Notes under the pieces: generated by a model
Told to the model about the DNA's origin: nothing
Database searches by the model: none
Seen by the model: only the letters and a program-made list of their open reading frames with translations
Assembly (NCBI RefSeq): GCF_943788075.1
Contig: NZ_CALSOW010000003.1
Span: forward strand, 1-64,000
From: an uncultured Candidatus Pelagibacter sp.
GTDB taxonomy: Bacteria; Pseudomonadota; Alphaproteobacteria; Pelagibacterales; Pelagibacteraceae
Length of the DNA: 64,000 nt
Reading direction: 5' to 3'
Program-made: the position numbers and the translations under genes
Shown here: positions 47,404-56,400 of the stretch, piece after piece
Layout of the letters: the number at the start of each line of letters is the position of its first letter
How positions within the stretch are numbered: position 1 is the first letter of the stretch

Positions 47404-48265
47404 CAGTTTGCCATTAAAGCATTTACTCATTTTACTATTTATTGCAGTTGCTTATGGAAGTGCATTTCCAGTCACAAAATTAGCATTAAACAATTCAGTG
47501 CCCCCTATTCTTATGGCATCACTTAGAATGGGAATTGTACTTATTATATTAATTCCATACTGGCGATTTAAAATACCAGAGAAAAAATATCTTGCATCAT
47601 TGATTGCTTTTTCAATTTCAATGGGTGTGATGGTTTATGTATTTATGACTTTATCACTTTACCATTCATCAATAATTTCACCTGTGATTGTTGGCTCACA
47701 ATTAGCTATACCATTTGGAGTATTGTTAAGTGCAGTAATGTTAGGTGAAAATATTAGTTTTAAAAAATGGATTTTAATTTTTTGTGCTTTTTTTGGAATA
47801 GTAATAATATTTTTTGACCCTGAATTAGCTAACAATTTTTTAGGCTTATTTTATGCCGGCTTAATGGCACTATTTTTTGGTTTAGCCCAAGTTTATTCAA
47901 GACAATTAAAAAGTTTAAATGTCAGCTTAACCAATGCGTTTACTGGTTTATTTGGTTTTATTATATTAATGATTTTATCTTATTTTATTGAAGGTCATAC
48001 AATTTCAAATATTAAATCAATAAATATTAACACTTGGGTTTTTATATTTTACCAAGCTGTTGTTGTTTCTTTGGGTGCGCACTTATTAATGTTTTATCTA
48101 TATAAATTTTATACTGTGGGTCAAATTTTTCCTTCATACTCATTATTCCCAATTTTTGGTATTGGGTTATCTTTTTTAATTTTTGGAGAGATACCCACAT
48201 TTCTATTCCTTATTGGTAGTGCAATTGTTCTAACTTCAGTATTTTTACTTCATAAAACGAGTTAA
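47381..48265 (+). CDS. DMT-superfamily (EamA) transporter
   Basis: The 294-residue frame has about ten membrane segments in two EamA halves (AYGSAFPVTKLALNN; SPVIVGSQLAIPFGVLLS; SYSLFPIFGIGLSFLIFGE). The ATG at 47381 lies inside the preceding gene; a TTG at 47408 right after that gene's stop is a plausible alternative start. It probably imports the substrate or exports a product of the upstream catabolic genes. Confidence 0.85.
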   Translation: MTHLRWDNSLPLKHLLILLFIAVAYGSAFPVTKLALNNSVPPILMASLRMGIVLIILIPYWRFKIPEKKYLASLIAFSISMGVMVYVFMTLSLYHSSIISPVIVGSQLAIPFGVLLSAVMLGENISFKKWILIFCAFFGIVIIFFDPELANNFLGLFYAGLMALFFGLAQVYSRQLKSLNVSLTNAFTGLFGFIILMILSYFIEGHTISNIKSININTWVFIFYQAVVVSLGAHLLMFYLYKFYTVGQIFPSYSLFPIFGIGLSFLIFGEIPTFLFLIGSAIVLTSVFLLHKTS

Positions 48266-48291
48266 TTTAACCATTGTAAAATTTAGATAAT

Positions 48292-48328
48292 CGTAATTTA
48301 ATTACGTTTTTATAAATTGTTAACAATT
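48292..48328 (+). promoter_or_regulatory. Weak hairpin with T-run, then palindrome AATTGTTAACAATT upstream of the binding-protein gene
   Basis: CGTAAT/ATTACG (48292-48306) followed by TTTTT may end the EamA operon transcript. A perfect 14-bp palindrome at 48315-48328 sits just before the AAGGA ribosome site of the substrate-binding gene. The palindrome may be an operator. A similar TTAACAAT...GGAAA leader occurs before the other binding-protein gene (start at 61879). Confidence 0.35.
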
Positions 48329-48338
48329 AAGGAAAATA

Positions 48339-49529
48339 ATGAAAAAACTATTTATTGCTGCATTTATGTTTGTTTCAACTTTTGGAACTAATGTAATGGC
48401 AGACGGACATGCGATTAAGATGGGAATCATTTTAGGATTTACTGGTCCTATTGAATCTCTAACACCAGCAATGGCTGGATCTGCTGAACTTGCTTTTAAA
48501 GAAGCTTCAGACTCAGGTTCTCTATTAGGTGGAAAAAAAATTGAAGTAGTAAGAGCAGACTCAACTTGTGTTGACTCAGCGGCGGCAACTGCTGCAGCTG
48601 AAGGTGTTATTTCACAAGGTGTAGCAGCTATCATGGGTGCTGACTGTTCTGGTGTAACTGGTGCGATTGCATCAAATGTTGCTGTACCAAATGGTGTAGT
48701 AATGATTTCACCATCAGCAACTTCTCCAGGATTAACAACTTTAGATGACAAAGGATTCTTTTTTAGAACAGCTCCTTCTGACGCTAGAGGTGGACAAATC
48801 TTAGCTGATGTTACTAAAGATAGAAAAGTTAAAAGTGTAGCTATAACTTACACTAACAATGACTATGGAAAAGGTTTAGCTGATGTTTACAAAGCTGCTG
48901 CTGAAGCTCATGGTATCAAAGTTACAGCTGTAACTGCCCATGAAGATGGTAAAGCTGACTATTCATCTGAAGTTGCAACGCTAGCTTCTGCTGGTGGTGA
49001 TGCTATGGCTGTAATTGGTTACCTTGACCAAGGTGGTAAAGGTATGATTCAAGCTGCTTTAGACTCAGGTGCATTTGATAAATTTGTTTTATCAGATGGT
49101 ATGATCGGTCAATCACTTGTTGATGCATTCCCTAAAGGTTTAAAAAAATCTTTTGGAACTATGCCAGGTTCAACTGGAAAAGGTGCTGGAGTATTTGCTG
49201 ATGTAGCAAAATCTGCTGGTATAGACTCTTCTGGTCCATACACTGGAGAATCTTATGATGCAGCAGCACTTATAGTTTTAGCAATGCAAGCAGGTAACTC
49301 TGCTGACAGAGCATCAATTGCAAACAATGTAATGGATGTTGCTAACGCTCCTGGAACTAAAATTTATCCAGGTGAGCTTAAAAAAGGATTGGATTTATTA
49401 GCAAAAGGTAAAAAGATAAATTACGAAGGTGCAACTGGAGTAACTTTTACTAATGTTGGTGAAGCTGAAGGTTCTTTCTTAGAACAAGAAATCAAAGGCG
49501 GAAAATTCAAAACTAAAAAACAAAGATAA
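48339..49529 (+). CDS. livK: Branched-chain/amide-type ABC substrate-binding protein (LivK-like)
   Basis: The 396-residue protein has a signal peptide (LFIAAFMFVSTFGTNVMA) and a periplasmic type I fold (IKMGIILGFTGPIESLTPAM; GADCSGVTGAIASNVAVPNG). The sequence is visibly GC-richer than its surroundings, typical of a highly expressed binding protein. It is transcribed toward the LivFGHM set at 50470-54350, which lacks its own adjacent binding protein, so they may work together. The ligand is unknown. Confidence 0.92.
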   Translation: MKKLFIAAFMFVSTFGTNVMADGHAIKMGIILGFTGPIESLTPAMAGSAELAFKEASDSGSLLGGKKIEVVRADSTCVDSAAATAAAEGVISQGVAAIMGADCSGVTGAIASNVAVPNGVVMISPSATSPGLTTLDDKGFFFRTAPSDARGGQILADVTKDRKVKSVAITYTNNDYGKGLADVYKAAAEAHGIKVTAVTAHEDGKADYSSEVATLASAGGDAMAVIGYLDQGGKGMIQAALDSGAFDKFVLSDGMIGQSLVDAFPKGLKKSFGTMPGSTGKGAGVFADVAKSAGIDSSGPYTGESYDAAALIVLAMQAGNSADRASIANNVMDVANAPGTKIYPGELKKGLDLLAKGKKINYEGATGVTFTNVGEAEGSFLEQEIKGGKFKTKKQR

Positions 49530-49550
49530 TTTTAGTAAACTAATCAAAAA

Positions 49551-49584
49551 CCCCTTAACATTTTATTGTTAAGGGGTTTTTTTT
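49551..49584. terminator. Strong rho-independent terminator after livK-like gene
   Basis: CCCCTTAACA (49551-49560) pairs with TGTTAAGGGG (49567-49576) around a 6-base loop. It is flanked by an A-tract on one side and eight T on the other, so it can work in both directions. It separates the convergent livK-like and TauE-like genes. Confidence 0.93.
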
Positions 49585-49585
49585 A

Positions 49586-50347
49586 TTAAAGATTAATGAT
49601 GACTTTGGCTATCCCAATGACAGAGATAACAATCAGAAAATAAAAAACTGCTTTTCTATAAGTTTCTTCTTTGCTTTTAACAAATAGTTTGTTTCCTAAA
49701 AATACGCCAAGTGGCAAAATACATATTAAGGGCAATGCTCTATAAAAAACAATCTCATCAACAATTCCAACATAAATACTTAAATTGAAAACATATGCAT
49801 CAGCAATAAAAAAAATTGCGGCTAATGATCCTCTTATAATCATTGGTTTAACTTTTGTGATTAATAAAAAAAGAGAAATAGGCATTCCACCCAAAGTTCC
49901 AAATCCATTTATTGTTCCAGAAACTATTCCAGCTGAGATTTTAGTGGGTAGGTTATTAATCCGTTTATTTGAATATCCTCTTAGTTGTAATATTACAAAA
50001 AATATTATGATTAAACAAATTGATAGGTGAGCTATATTTGGAGATAAAAACTTTAAAAGGTAAAGACCTATTGGGGAGCCTATTGATATTCCTATAAGTA
50101 TTTGTGATACAAATTTCCAATCAATACTGCTCCAAATATAAGGGATCATAAAAATACTAACTAACACTTCAAGAATTAAAATTATTGGTACAATTTCAAT
50201 AGTTGGTAAAATGAAAGATATTAATGACATACATGTTGCTGAAAAACCAAAGCCATTAAATCCTCTAATTATTGATGCAATGAATACTATAAAAACAATC
50301 AATAAAAATTCAGATAAATTAAAATTAAGAAGTGACAATAGACTCAT
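49586..50347 (-). CDS. TauE/SafE-family membrane permease
   Basis: The 253-residue membrane protein has about eight hydrophobic segments and the two related halves of the family (ASIIRGFNGFGFSATCMSL; GIVSGTINGFGTLGGMPISL). Members export sulfite, sulfoacetate or other organic anions. It is preceded by the micro-ORF and shares the bidirectional terminator. Confidence 0.85.
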   Translation of the reverse strand: MSLLSLLNFNLSEFLLIVFIVFIASIIRGFNGFGFSATCMSLISFILPTIEIVPIILILEVLVSIFMIPYIWSSIDWKFVSQILIGISIGSPIGLYLLKFLSPNIAHLSICLIIIFFVILQLRGYSNKRINNLPTKISAGIVSGTINGFGTLGGMPISLFLLITKVKPMIIRGSLAAIFFIADAYVFNLSIYVGIVDEIVFYRALPLICILPLGVFLGNKLFVKSKEETYRKAVFYFLIVISVIGIAKVIINL

Positions 50348-50395
50348 ATTATTTTTTTAAAGGATTGACTAAAAATTTAATATTAAAATTTCCAA

Positions 50396-50464
50396 CTAAA
50401 ACATATACTTATCGGCCATATACATGGCCCAAGCGATTGCAGCACCTAATATAATATATTTCAT
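50396..50464 (-). CDS. 22-residue single-helix membrane micro-ORF after livM
   Basis: An ATG at 50462-50464, five bases after the LivM stop, opens a 22-codon frame ending TAG at 50396. It encodes MKYIILGAAIAWAMY followed by a short polar end, a plausible single membrane helix with an N-in Lys. Its position at the end of the transporter run suggests a translationally coupled small membrane protein. It may be a chance frame; conservation would decide. Confidence 0.4.
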   Translation of the reverse strand: MKYIILGAAIAWAMYMADKYMF

Positions 50465-50469
50465 AAGAA

Positions 50470-51840
50470 TTATTTTATTTCTATTTTTTCTGGAAGTATA
50501 CCTTTAGGTCGATACCTCATAATCAACAATAGCCCAAGTCCCATCATTAGGTATCTAAAGTAAGGAACGCTTTCAATTAAATGAACTTTTAAAGCATGGG
50601 TATCGGGCATTCCAGACGTGAAAAGATTAATTAAGAATAATGCAATTGGTGCAGCTTCAATCCATAAAAACCATACTGCAAATCCACCTAAAATTGCTCC
50701 AAAATTGTTACCGCTCCCTCCAACAATAACCATTACCCAAATAAGAAATGTGTATCTCATGGGTCTGTAACTACCTGGTGTAAACAAACCATCTTGAGTC
50801 ACCAACATTGCACCAGCTATTCCGACAATTGCTGAACCTAAAATAAATATTAACAAATGTTGTTTAACAACATTTTTTCCCATTGCATTTGCAGCTTCTT
50901 CATTATCTCTAATAGCTCTCATCATTCTTCCCCATGGAGAATAAAGCGCTTTTTGAGTGACTATCAATAGAGCTATAACTACAGTTAAAAATAATCCTGA
51001 GTAGCAAAGTTTTACAAAAACTGAGGATCCTTCAATCACCAATTGATTAAGAGCAGTTTGTCTATCTGCCATATTAGAGATTAATTCTAATTTACTTGAA
51101 TTAAATTTTGCAACTAAATTTATGAACCAATCAGTAGTTTGTAGGTTAACTTCATAAGGTACGGGTCTATCCAATCCGATTACATTTTTTACTCCTCTTG
51201 ATAACCAATCCTCATGTTTAATTATTGCAATGACAATTTCTGAAATAAGTAAAGTTGCAATTGCTAAATAGTCAGCTCGTAACCCAAGCGCAACTTTCCC
51301 AACCACAAATGCAAGTCCTCCAGCAAAGAAAGCTCCAATGATCCATGAAAACATAATTGGTAATCCAAAGCCTCCAAGAAATCCTGTTTTTGCAGGATTT
51401 ATTGCTTCAATTGCTTCAATTCCAGGTTCAGCAGTTACTCTGATAATTATAATTCCTGCAATAATAATAGCTGCAATTCCATAAGTTCTATATTTTGATT
51501 TTTCAAAATTTTTTAAGATAAAGCGAATAGCCATTATCATTACAATGATTAACCATAGGCACATCAAGATATCAAATCCTCCAGCTCGCCATGCTTCTTG
51601 AACTGGGTCAACGGATATTAAAACTGCAGCTAGTCCACCTAATGCCGCGTATCCCATAAGGCCAAAATTAATTAATCCAGCATAACCCCATTGTACATTT
51701 GCTCCCATAGTCATTACCGCAGAAATTAAGCACAGATTAAAAATTGAAAGAGCAACATTCCATGATTGAAATATCCCAACTAACAATATTAAACCCATCA
51801 TTATTGAGTAAGCTACAATTATGTTTAGATTTTTTCTCAA
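50470..51840 (-). CDS. livM: Branched-chain amino-acid-type ABC permease (LivM-like)
   Basis: At 456 residues it is longer than usual, with an extra hydrophobic and Ile-rich stretch after the first helices. The LivM core is clear: GYAGLINFGLMGYAALGG, LRADYLAIATLLISEI, MMRAIRDNEEAANAMGKN and GVAGAMLVTQDG-like segments. It overlaps livH by 4 bp. It forms the channel with LivH. Confidence 0.9.
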   Translation of the reverse strand: MRKNLNIIVAYSIMMGLILLVGIFQSWNVALSIFNLCLISAVMTMGANVQWGYAGLINFGLMGYAALGGLAAVLISVDPVQEAWRAGGFDILMCLWLIIVMIMAIRFILKNFEKSKYRTYGIAAIIIAGIIIIRVTAEPGIEAIEAINPAKTGFLGGFGLPIMFSWIIGAFFAGGLAFVVGKVALGLRADYLAIATLLISEIVIAIIKHEDWLSRGVKNVIGLDRPVPYEVNLQTTDWFINLVAKFNSSKLELISNMADRQTALNQLVIEGSSVFVKLCYSGLFLTVVIALLIVTQKALYSPWGRMMRAIRDNEEAANAMGKNVVKQHLLIFILGSAIVGIAGAMLVTQDGLFTPGSYRPMRYTFLIWVMVIVGGSGNNFGAILGGFAVWFLWIEAAPIALFLINLFTSGMPDTHALKVHLIESVPYFRYLMMGLGLLLIMRYRPKGILPEKIEIK

Positions 51841-52847
51841 AGGACCTTCCCTTTAAATATACCATTAGGTCTATACAATAAAACAATCACTAATATAGAG
51901 AACGACACAGCAAATTTATAATCTGTCGATAGTAATTGAACAAGAGTTTCTGGCTCCATACTTTCAGGCAAAATATACATAAAAAATTTCTTATATGCAT
52001 ACGTTATGAATATTTCTGAAAAAGCTATGACGTAGCCACCTAAAAATGCTCCAAATGGGTTTCCAATACCTCCAACAATTGCAGCAGCAAAAATTGGAAG
52101 CATGTTGTTAAAATATGTAAAAGGTTTAAAGCTTTTGTCTAAACCATATAATGCACCACCGATAGTTGCCAAAATACCTGCAATAATCCATGTAATCATA
52201 ACCACTTTTTTTGGGTCAATTCCAGATAACAAAGCCAAATCTTCATTATCAGAGTAAGCTCTCATGCTCTTTCCTGTTTTAGTTTTGTTTAAAAACCAAA
52301 ATAAAATTGAAACTAATATAAGTGTTACAAATATTGTTATAACCTGACTAGACTTAATTGCTAAGCCTTCATTAAGTCCTGTCATTTCTTTAAATTCACC
52401 TGCTTTAATAATAAATTTTTCTCCATCAAAAAATCTTCTGTCAGATGGTCCTATTATAATCCTTACTACTGCTTGAGTTACAAACATTACACCAATACTA
52501 ACCATTGCAAGTTGCACTGGTGGGCTTTTGTTAACCCTATAATATCTAAATACAAATTTATCTATGAAGAGCATGTAGCCAATCATAAAGATTATTGCAA
52601 ATGGTATTGCAATAAGAGCTGTTGGTAAAACACCTAAAGAGATACCCAAAGATTGGAAATACCATGTGAATAAAATAGTCACCATTGTTCCAAAAGCCAT
52701 CATGTCTCCAGTTGCAAAATTAGCAAATCTTAAAATTCCATAGATTAAAGTTACAAAAATTGCACCAAGCGCTAATTGTGAACCATAGGTTAGAGCTGGA
52801 ACAAAAATATAATTTAATAATAAAATAATTGCGTTTATAAAATCCAT
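51837..52847 (-). CDS. livH: Branched-chain amino-acid-type ABC permease (LivH-like)
   Basis: The 336-residue multi-helix permease has YGILRFANFATGDMMAFG, SMRAYSDNEDLALLSGID and FAAAIVGGIGNPFGAFLGG, the LivH hallmarks. It begins one base after livF ends and overlaps livM by 4 bp. It pairs with LivM. Confidence 0.92.
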   Translation of the reverse strand: MDFINAIILLLNYIFVPALTYGSQLALGAIFVTLIYGILRFANFATGDMMAFGTMVTILFTWYFQSLGISLGVLPTALIAIPFAIIFMIGYMLFIDKFVFRYYRVNKSPPVQLAMVSIGVMFVTQAVVRIIIGPSDRRFFDGEKFIIKAGEFKEMTGLNEGLAIKSSQVITIFVTLILVSILFWFLNKTKTGKSMRAYSDNEDLALLSGIDPKKVVMITWIIAGILATIGGALYGLDKSFKPFTYFNNMLPIFAAAIVGGIGNPFGAFLGGYVIAFSEIFITYAYKKFFMYILPESMEPETLVQLLSTDYKFAVSFSILVIVLLYRPNGIFKGKVL

Positions 52848-52848
52848 T

Positions 52849-53556
52849 TTATCCTCCCAAAAAAGAGCTTCTTACTCTTGGGTCATTTAATAATTCTTGA
52901 CCTGTACCTGAATACTTGTTTTCTCCAGTCACAAGTACATAGCCTCTATCAGAAATGTTTAGTGCTTGTTTTGCATTTTGTTCAACCATTAAAATTGCAA
53001 CATTTGTTCTCTTTACTTTAATAATGTGATCAAATAATTCATCCATAACTATTGGTGAGACTCCAGCAGTAGGTTCATCTAGCATTAATACTGACGGTTT
53101 GATCATCAATGCTCTTCCAAGTGCAACTTGTTGTCTTTGACCACCAGATAATTCACCCACTAACTGATTTCTTTTTTCTTTTAATATAGGAAATAGATCA
53201 TAAATTTCCTCAATAACATTTTGAAAGCTATCATCTCTTAGATAAGCTCCCATTTCTAAATTTTCTTCAACAGTCATTCCAGCAAAAACATTTTTTGTTT
53301 GTGGTACAAATGAAATTCCAGCTTTAACTCTTTCTTGTGGAGAAAGTTTTGAGATATCTTTTCCATCAATTACAACAGAACCAGATTTAAGATTTAATAA
53401 ACCAAGCATAGCTTTCATTGCTGTTGATTTCCCAGCCCCATTAGGACCAAGAATTGAAACTATTTCCCCTCTATTCACATCAACAGAACAAGAGTTAATA
53501 ATATCAGGGCCATTGCCATAACCCCCTGTCATTTTTATACCTTCAAAAAAAGCCAT
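52849..53556 (-). CDS. livF: ABC transporter ATP-binding protein (LivF-like)
   Basis: The 235-residue ATPase has Walker A GPNGAGKSTAMK, signature ELSGGQRQQVALG, Walker B VLMLDEPTAGVSP and VEQNAKQAL in the H-loop region. It overlaps livG by one base. Confidence 0.93.
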   Translation of the reverse strand: MAFFEGIKMTGGYGNGPDIINSCSVDVNRGEIVSILGPNGAGKSTAMKAMLGLLNLKSGSVVIDGKDISKLSPQERVKAGISFVPQTKNVFAGMTVEENLEMGAYLRDDSFQNVIEEIYDLFPILKEKRNQLVGELSGGQRQQVALGRALMIKPSVLMLDEPTAGVSPIVMDELFDHIIKVKRTNVAILMVEQNAKQALNISDRGYVLVTGENKYSGTGQELLNDPRVRSSFLGG

Positions 53557-54350
53557 TAATTTTCATCCTTTAATTTTGATCCTCTTCCCAAATAACTTTC
53601 TATAACTTTTTCATCTTTCTTAACTTCATCAGCAGTTCCTTCAAATAAAACAGAGCCCTCTGCCATTACAATTACCGGATCACATAATCTACTTATAAAA
53701 TCCATATCATGTTCAATCATACAAAACGTATAACCTTGCTCTTTATTTAACTTAAGAATCGCAGTGCCCAGGTCTTTAAGCAAAGTTCTATTAACTCCTG
53801 CTCCCACCTCATCAAGCAATACTAGTTTTGCATCCACCATCATAGTTCTTCCAAGCTCAAGTAATTTTTTTTGACCACCTGATAAATTTCCAGCCAATTC
53901 ATTTGATAAATGAGTGAGATTTAAGAAATCAACTACGTCCTGAGCTTTTTGTTTTACAGCTAATTCTTCAGTTCTAACTAAGCTTGGCTTTAGTAAAGCA
54001 GTCATTAATTTTTCTCCTGATTGATTTGCCGGGACCATCATTAGATTTTCCAAAACTGATAAATTTGTGAACTCATGCGCTATTTGAAATGTTCTTAAAA
54101 TACCTTTGGAAAATAATTCATATGAGGGAACATCAGTTACATCTTCATTATTAAACAAAACTTTTCCTTGTGAAGATTTTAAATTTCCAGCAATTAAATT
54201 AAATAAGGTAGTTTTTCCAGATCCATTAGGTCCAATAATTCCTGTGATGGAACCCTTCTTAATTTTTAAAGAACAATCTGAAACTGCCGCTAACCCTCCA
54301 AAATATTTAGATAGATTTTCAATTTGTAAAATATTCTGTTGTTGATTCAT
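53556..54350 (-). CDS. livG: ABC transporter ATP-binding protein (LivG-like)
   Basis: The 264-residue ATPase has Walker A GPNGSGKTTLFN, signature NLSGGQKKLLELG, Walker B LVLLDEVGAGVN and MIEHDMDFI. Walker B carries EVGAG in place of the more common EPxAG. It follows the P5CR-like gene by 6 bp. Confidence 0.93.
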   Translation of the reverse strand: MNQQQNILQIENLSKYFGGLAAVSDCSLKIKKGSITGIIGPNGSGKTTLFNLIAGNLKSSQGKVLFNNEDVTDVPSYELFSKGILRTFQIAHEFTNLSVLENLMMVPANQSGEKLMTALLKPSLVRTEELAVKQKAQDVVDFLNLTHLSNELAGNLSGGQKKLLELGRTMMVDAKLVLLDEVGAGVNRTLLKDLGTAILKLNKEQGYTFCMIEHDMDFISRLCDPVIVMAEGSVLFEGTADEVKKDEKVIESYLGRGSKLKDEN

Positions 54351-54356
54351 AAAATT

Positions 54357-55124
54357 TTATTTATTTAATCTTTTATGTATACTATTGAGAGTTTTCTCTA
54401 AAGATTTATAAAAACCGGCTTTTGTAAGCTCTTTAACACCTTGCTCATTTAATCCTTTAGGAGTTTGAGATTCTTTTACTAAATATTTTAAGTCTTTTTT
54501 TGAGTTAACAACAGCATCTTCTGACAAAGCCAAAAATAAAGAAGTTATATATTTTTGAGCATTGTTTCTTTTAACTCCTCTTTTAACCAACCAGTCTGTC
54601 ATTGAACTTAGTAATTGATAAAAAGGTGCCATCATTCCAGATGTTGACCAGAAATTAATTGAAGATTTTTCATCTTTTATTTCAACAGTTGTTCCCACTT
54701 TATCAAAGAATGCTTTAACTTTTTTATTAGGAGGGCAAATAGGTACTGGTCCTTTTTTTAATGAAATTGGAGGTAAGGGTATGGCTCTTACAATTTTTGC
54801 TTTAACTTTTATTGCTTTCTTTAATTGAGACAAAGTAATTGTAGAAATAAAACTAATTACTGTTTGGTTTGATTTAAATTTAAGATTTTTAATTATAGAC
54901 TCACCCACAGAAGGTGTAACAGCTAAAAAAACCCAATCACACTTATCAACTATTTGCTGATTGTCTTTAGCAATAACTACTTTTTTAAATCTATGGCTTA
55001 AACTTTTAGCAATGCTTTTGTTCCTTGGTGAAATTATAATTTTATTAAATGAAATTTTAGACTTGCAAATACCAGTAATTACTGATGATGCTATTTTACC
55101 TATTCCTATAAATCCTAAATTCAT
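54357..55124 (-). CDS. Pyrroline-5-carboxylate reductase-like protein
   Basis: The 255-residue protein has N-terminal Rossmann motif MNLGFIGIGKIASSVITG, IPLPPISLKKGPVPI and a C-terminal dimerisation domain. It fits the ProC fold, but the usual PGGTT-x-x-G substrate/dimer motif reads TPKGLNEQGVKEL. That, and its location between transporter genes and a CsiD-like gene, suggests a specialised imine or ketimine reductase and not the house-keeping proline enzyme. This is an inference. Confidence 0.75.
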   Translation of the reverse strand: MNLGFIGIGKIASSVITGICKSKISFNKIIISPRNKSIAKSLSHRFKKVVIAKDNQQIVDKCDWVFLAVTPSVGESIIKNLKFKSNQTVISFISTITLSQLKKAIKVKAKIVRAIPLPPISLKKGPVPICPPNKKVKAFFDKVGTTVEIKDEKSSINFWSTSGMMAPFYQLLSSMTDWLVKRGVKRNNAQKYITSLFLALSEDAVVNSKKDLKYLVKESQTPKGLNEQGVKELTKAGFYKSLEKTLNSIHKRLNK

Positions 55125-55165
55125 AAATTAATAAATTTTGGTTACTTTATATTGATTATATTGAA

Positions 55166-56077
55166 TTAATTAATAAAAAAAGAGCCTCTAATTCTTAACA
55201 ATTCTCTACTCAATTCTTCATTTTCTTTGAAAGGTTTTCTTCCATGAAGCCAGAAGTAGTTGTTTGCAATTATTGCAGATCCCACTGGTAATTTGGTAAT
55301 GGCTTTGTTTTTACTTTCTTCTAAGCCATCTGACAATCTTTGTAAAAAATTACCTTGTTCCATATTTTTTGGCTCAGGAAATTGATCTATGTAAGAAATA
55401 ATAGGTTTGCCATTAGCATCAGAAGAAAATACTGGGTGTTCTACCTTATAGTCTATATTTTTACTTTTTGGTGAGCCCCAAATAAAATTCTGCTTACCCA
55501 CAGGATCATTATATAAATCCTCACAATGCTCCCAATCATCAAGGTGCAACATTGCGGTTTCTCCACCTTCTACATTTTGTTCTTGAATCTTGGTCATTAA
55601 TAACCAATCAGTAACCTCTTTAACGTAAGTTCCATCTGTATGAAGATCCATATTCGTATAAGCTTTTCTTAAATACGAGTCACTTTTATCTTCATGCTTA
55701 ACGGTAAATCTTGCATAATATTTTCCAGCCATTGAATCATGGTTTGGCACTCCAATTAAATGAGCAATTGCGGTAGAAAGTTTTACTAGAAAATTATCAT
55801 TAATTTTTGATGTGATATTTTTTGGACCAATTACAAAACATCCTTTAGATCTATCTCTAATTATAGCATTCATTAATTTGCTTAATTTGTTATCTGTCAA
55901 ATCATCAAAACTTTTTGCAATAGTAAATCGTGTAAAAGGTTTAAGTTCTAGAGCAGTTAAATCAAATTTATTGAAAGGAAAAATTAGTTTTTCAATAATT
56001 TCATTTTCTATTTCAATCTTAATTATTCTTTTTGAGTTATTGTGTTTTGAAATTGTTAATCCAGAAATTTTTTCCAT
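55166..56077 (-). CDS. glaH: CsiD/GlaH-type 2-oxoglutarate-dependent dioxygenase (glutarate hydroxylase-like)
   Basis: The 303-residue protein aligns by eye with E. coli CsiD along most of its length: AIAHLIGVPNHDSMAGKYYA, SDSYLRKAYTNMDLHTDGTY, EGGETAMLHLDDWEHCEDL and YFWLHGRKPF. Fe(II) ligands are the His/Asp of LHTDGTY and the His of WLHGR; a C-terminal Arg (LLRIRGSF) would hold 2-oxoglutarate. CsiD turns glutarate into L-2-hydroxyglutarate in lysine breakdown. The usual partner lhgO is not nearby, so the substrate may differ. The azlD gene upstream shares one base. Confidence 0.85.
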   Translation of the reverse strand: MEKISGLTISKHNNSKRIIKIEIENEIIEKLIFPFNKFDLTALELKPFTRFTIAKSFDDLTDNKLSKLMNAIIRDRSKGCFVIGPKNITSKINDNFLVKLSTAIAHLIGVPNHDSMAGKYYARFTVKHEDKSDSYLRKAYTNMDLHTDGTYVKEVTDWLLMTKIQEQNVEGGETAMLHLDDWEHCEDLYNDPVGKQNFIWGSPKSKNIDYKVEHPVFSSDANGKPIISYIDQFPEPKNMEQGNFLQRLSDGLEESKNKAITKLPVGSAIIANNYFWLHGRKPFKENEELSRELLRIRGSFFIN

Positions 56078-56400
56078 TATAAATGCTCACTTAGTAGAGC
56101 CATCATGATAGCAGAAATAACAGTTGGATAAACAAAATTTCTTTTAGATATAAAAAATATAAATAAACAAAATAATACTACTGTTGCTCTACTAAAATAG
56201 CTGGCATCAGATAAAACTCCAACAGGAAAAATAATTGTTCTAGCAATTAAGGCAGCTAATGTTGAATACGCTAAACAATTAAACCATCTAAATAATTTTG
56301 ATGTTTCTTTAATTCCTTCTGAAGAAATTACTCCTAAAAATCTCGAGGAAAAAGTTGCTAATGAAGTTACTAAGATCGCAAGAACAACATTAACTGACAT
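56077..56400 (-). CDS. azlD: AzlD-family membrane protein
   Basis: The 107-residue protein has three to four hydrophobic segments and the AzlD-type start LVTSLATFSSRFLGV, with FNCLAYSTLAALIARTI. It forms the small subunit of a branched-chain amino-acid exporter with AzlC, whose gene overlaps it by 11 bp. Confidence 0.85.
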   Translation of the reverse strand: MSVNVVLAILVTSLATFSSRFLGVISSEGIKETSKLFRWFNCLAYSTLAALIARTIIFPVGVLSDASYFSRATVVLFCLFIFFISKRNFVYPTVISAIMMALLSEHL

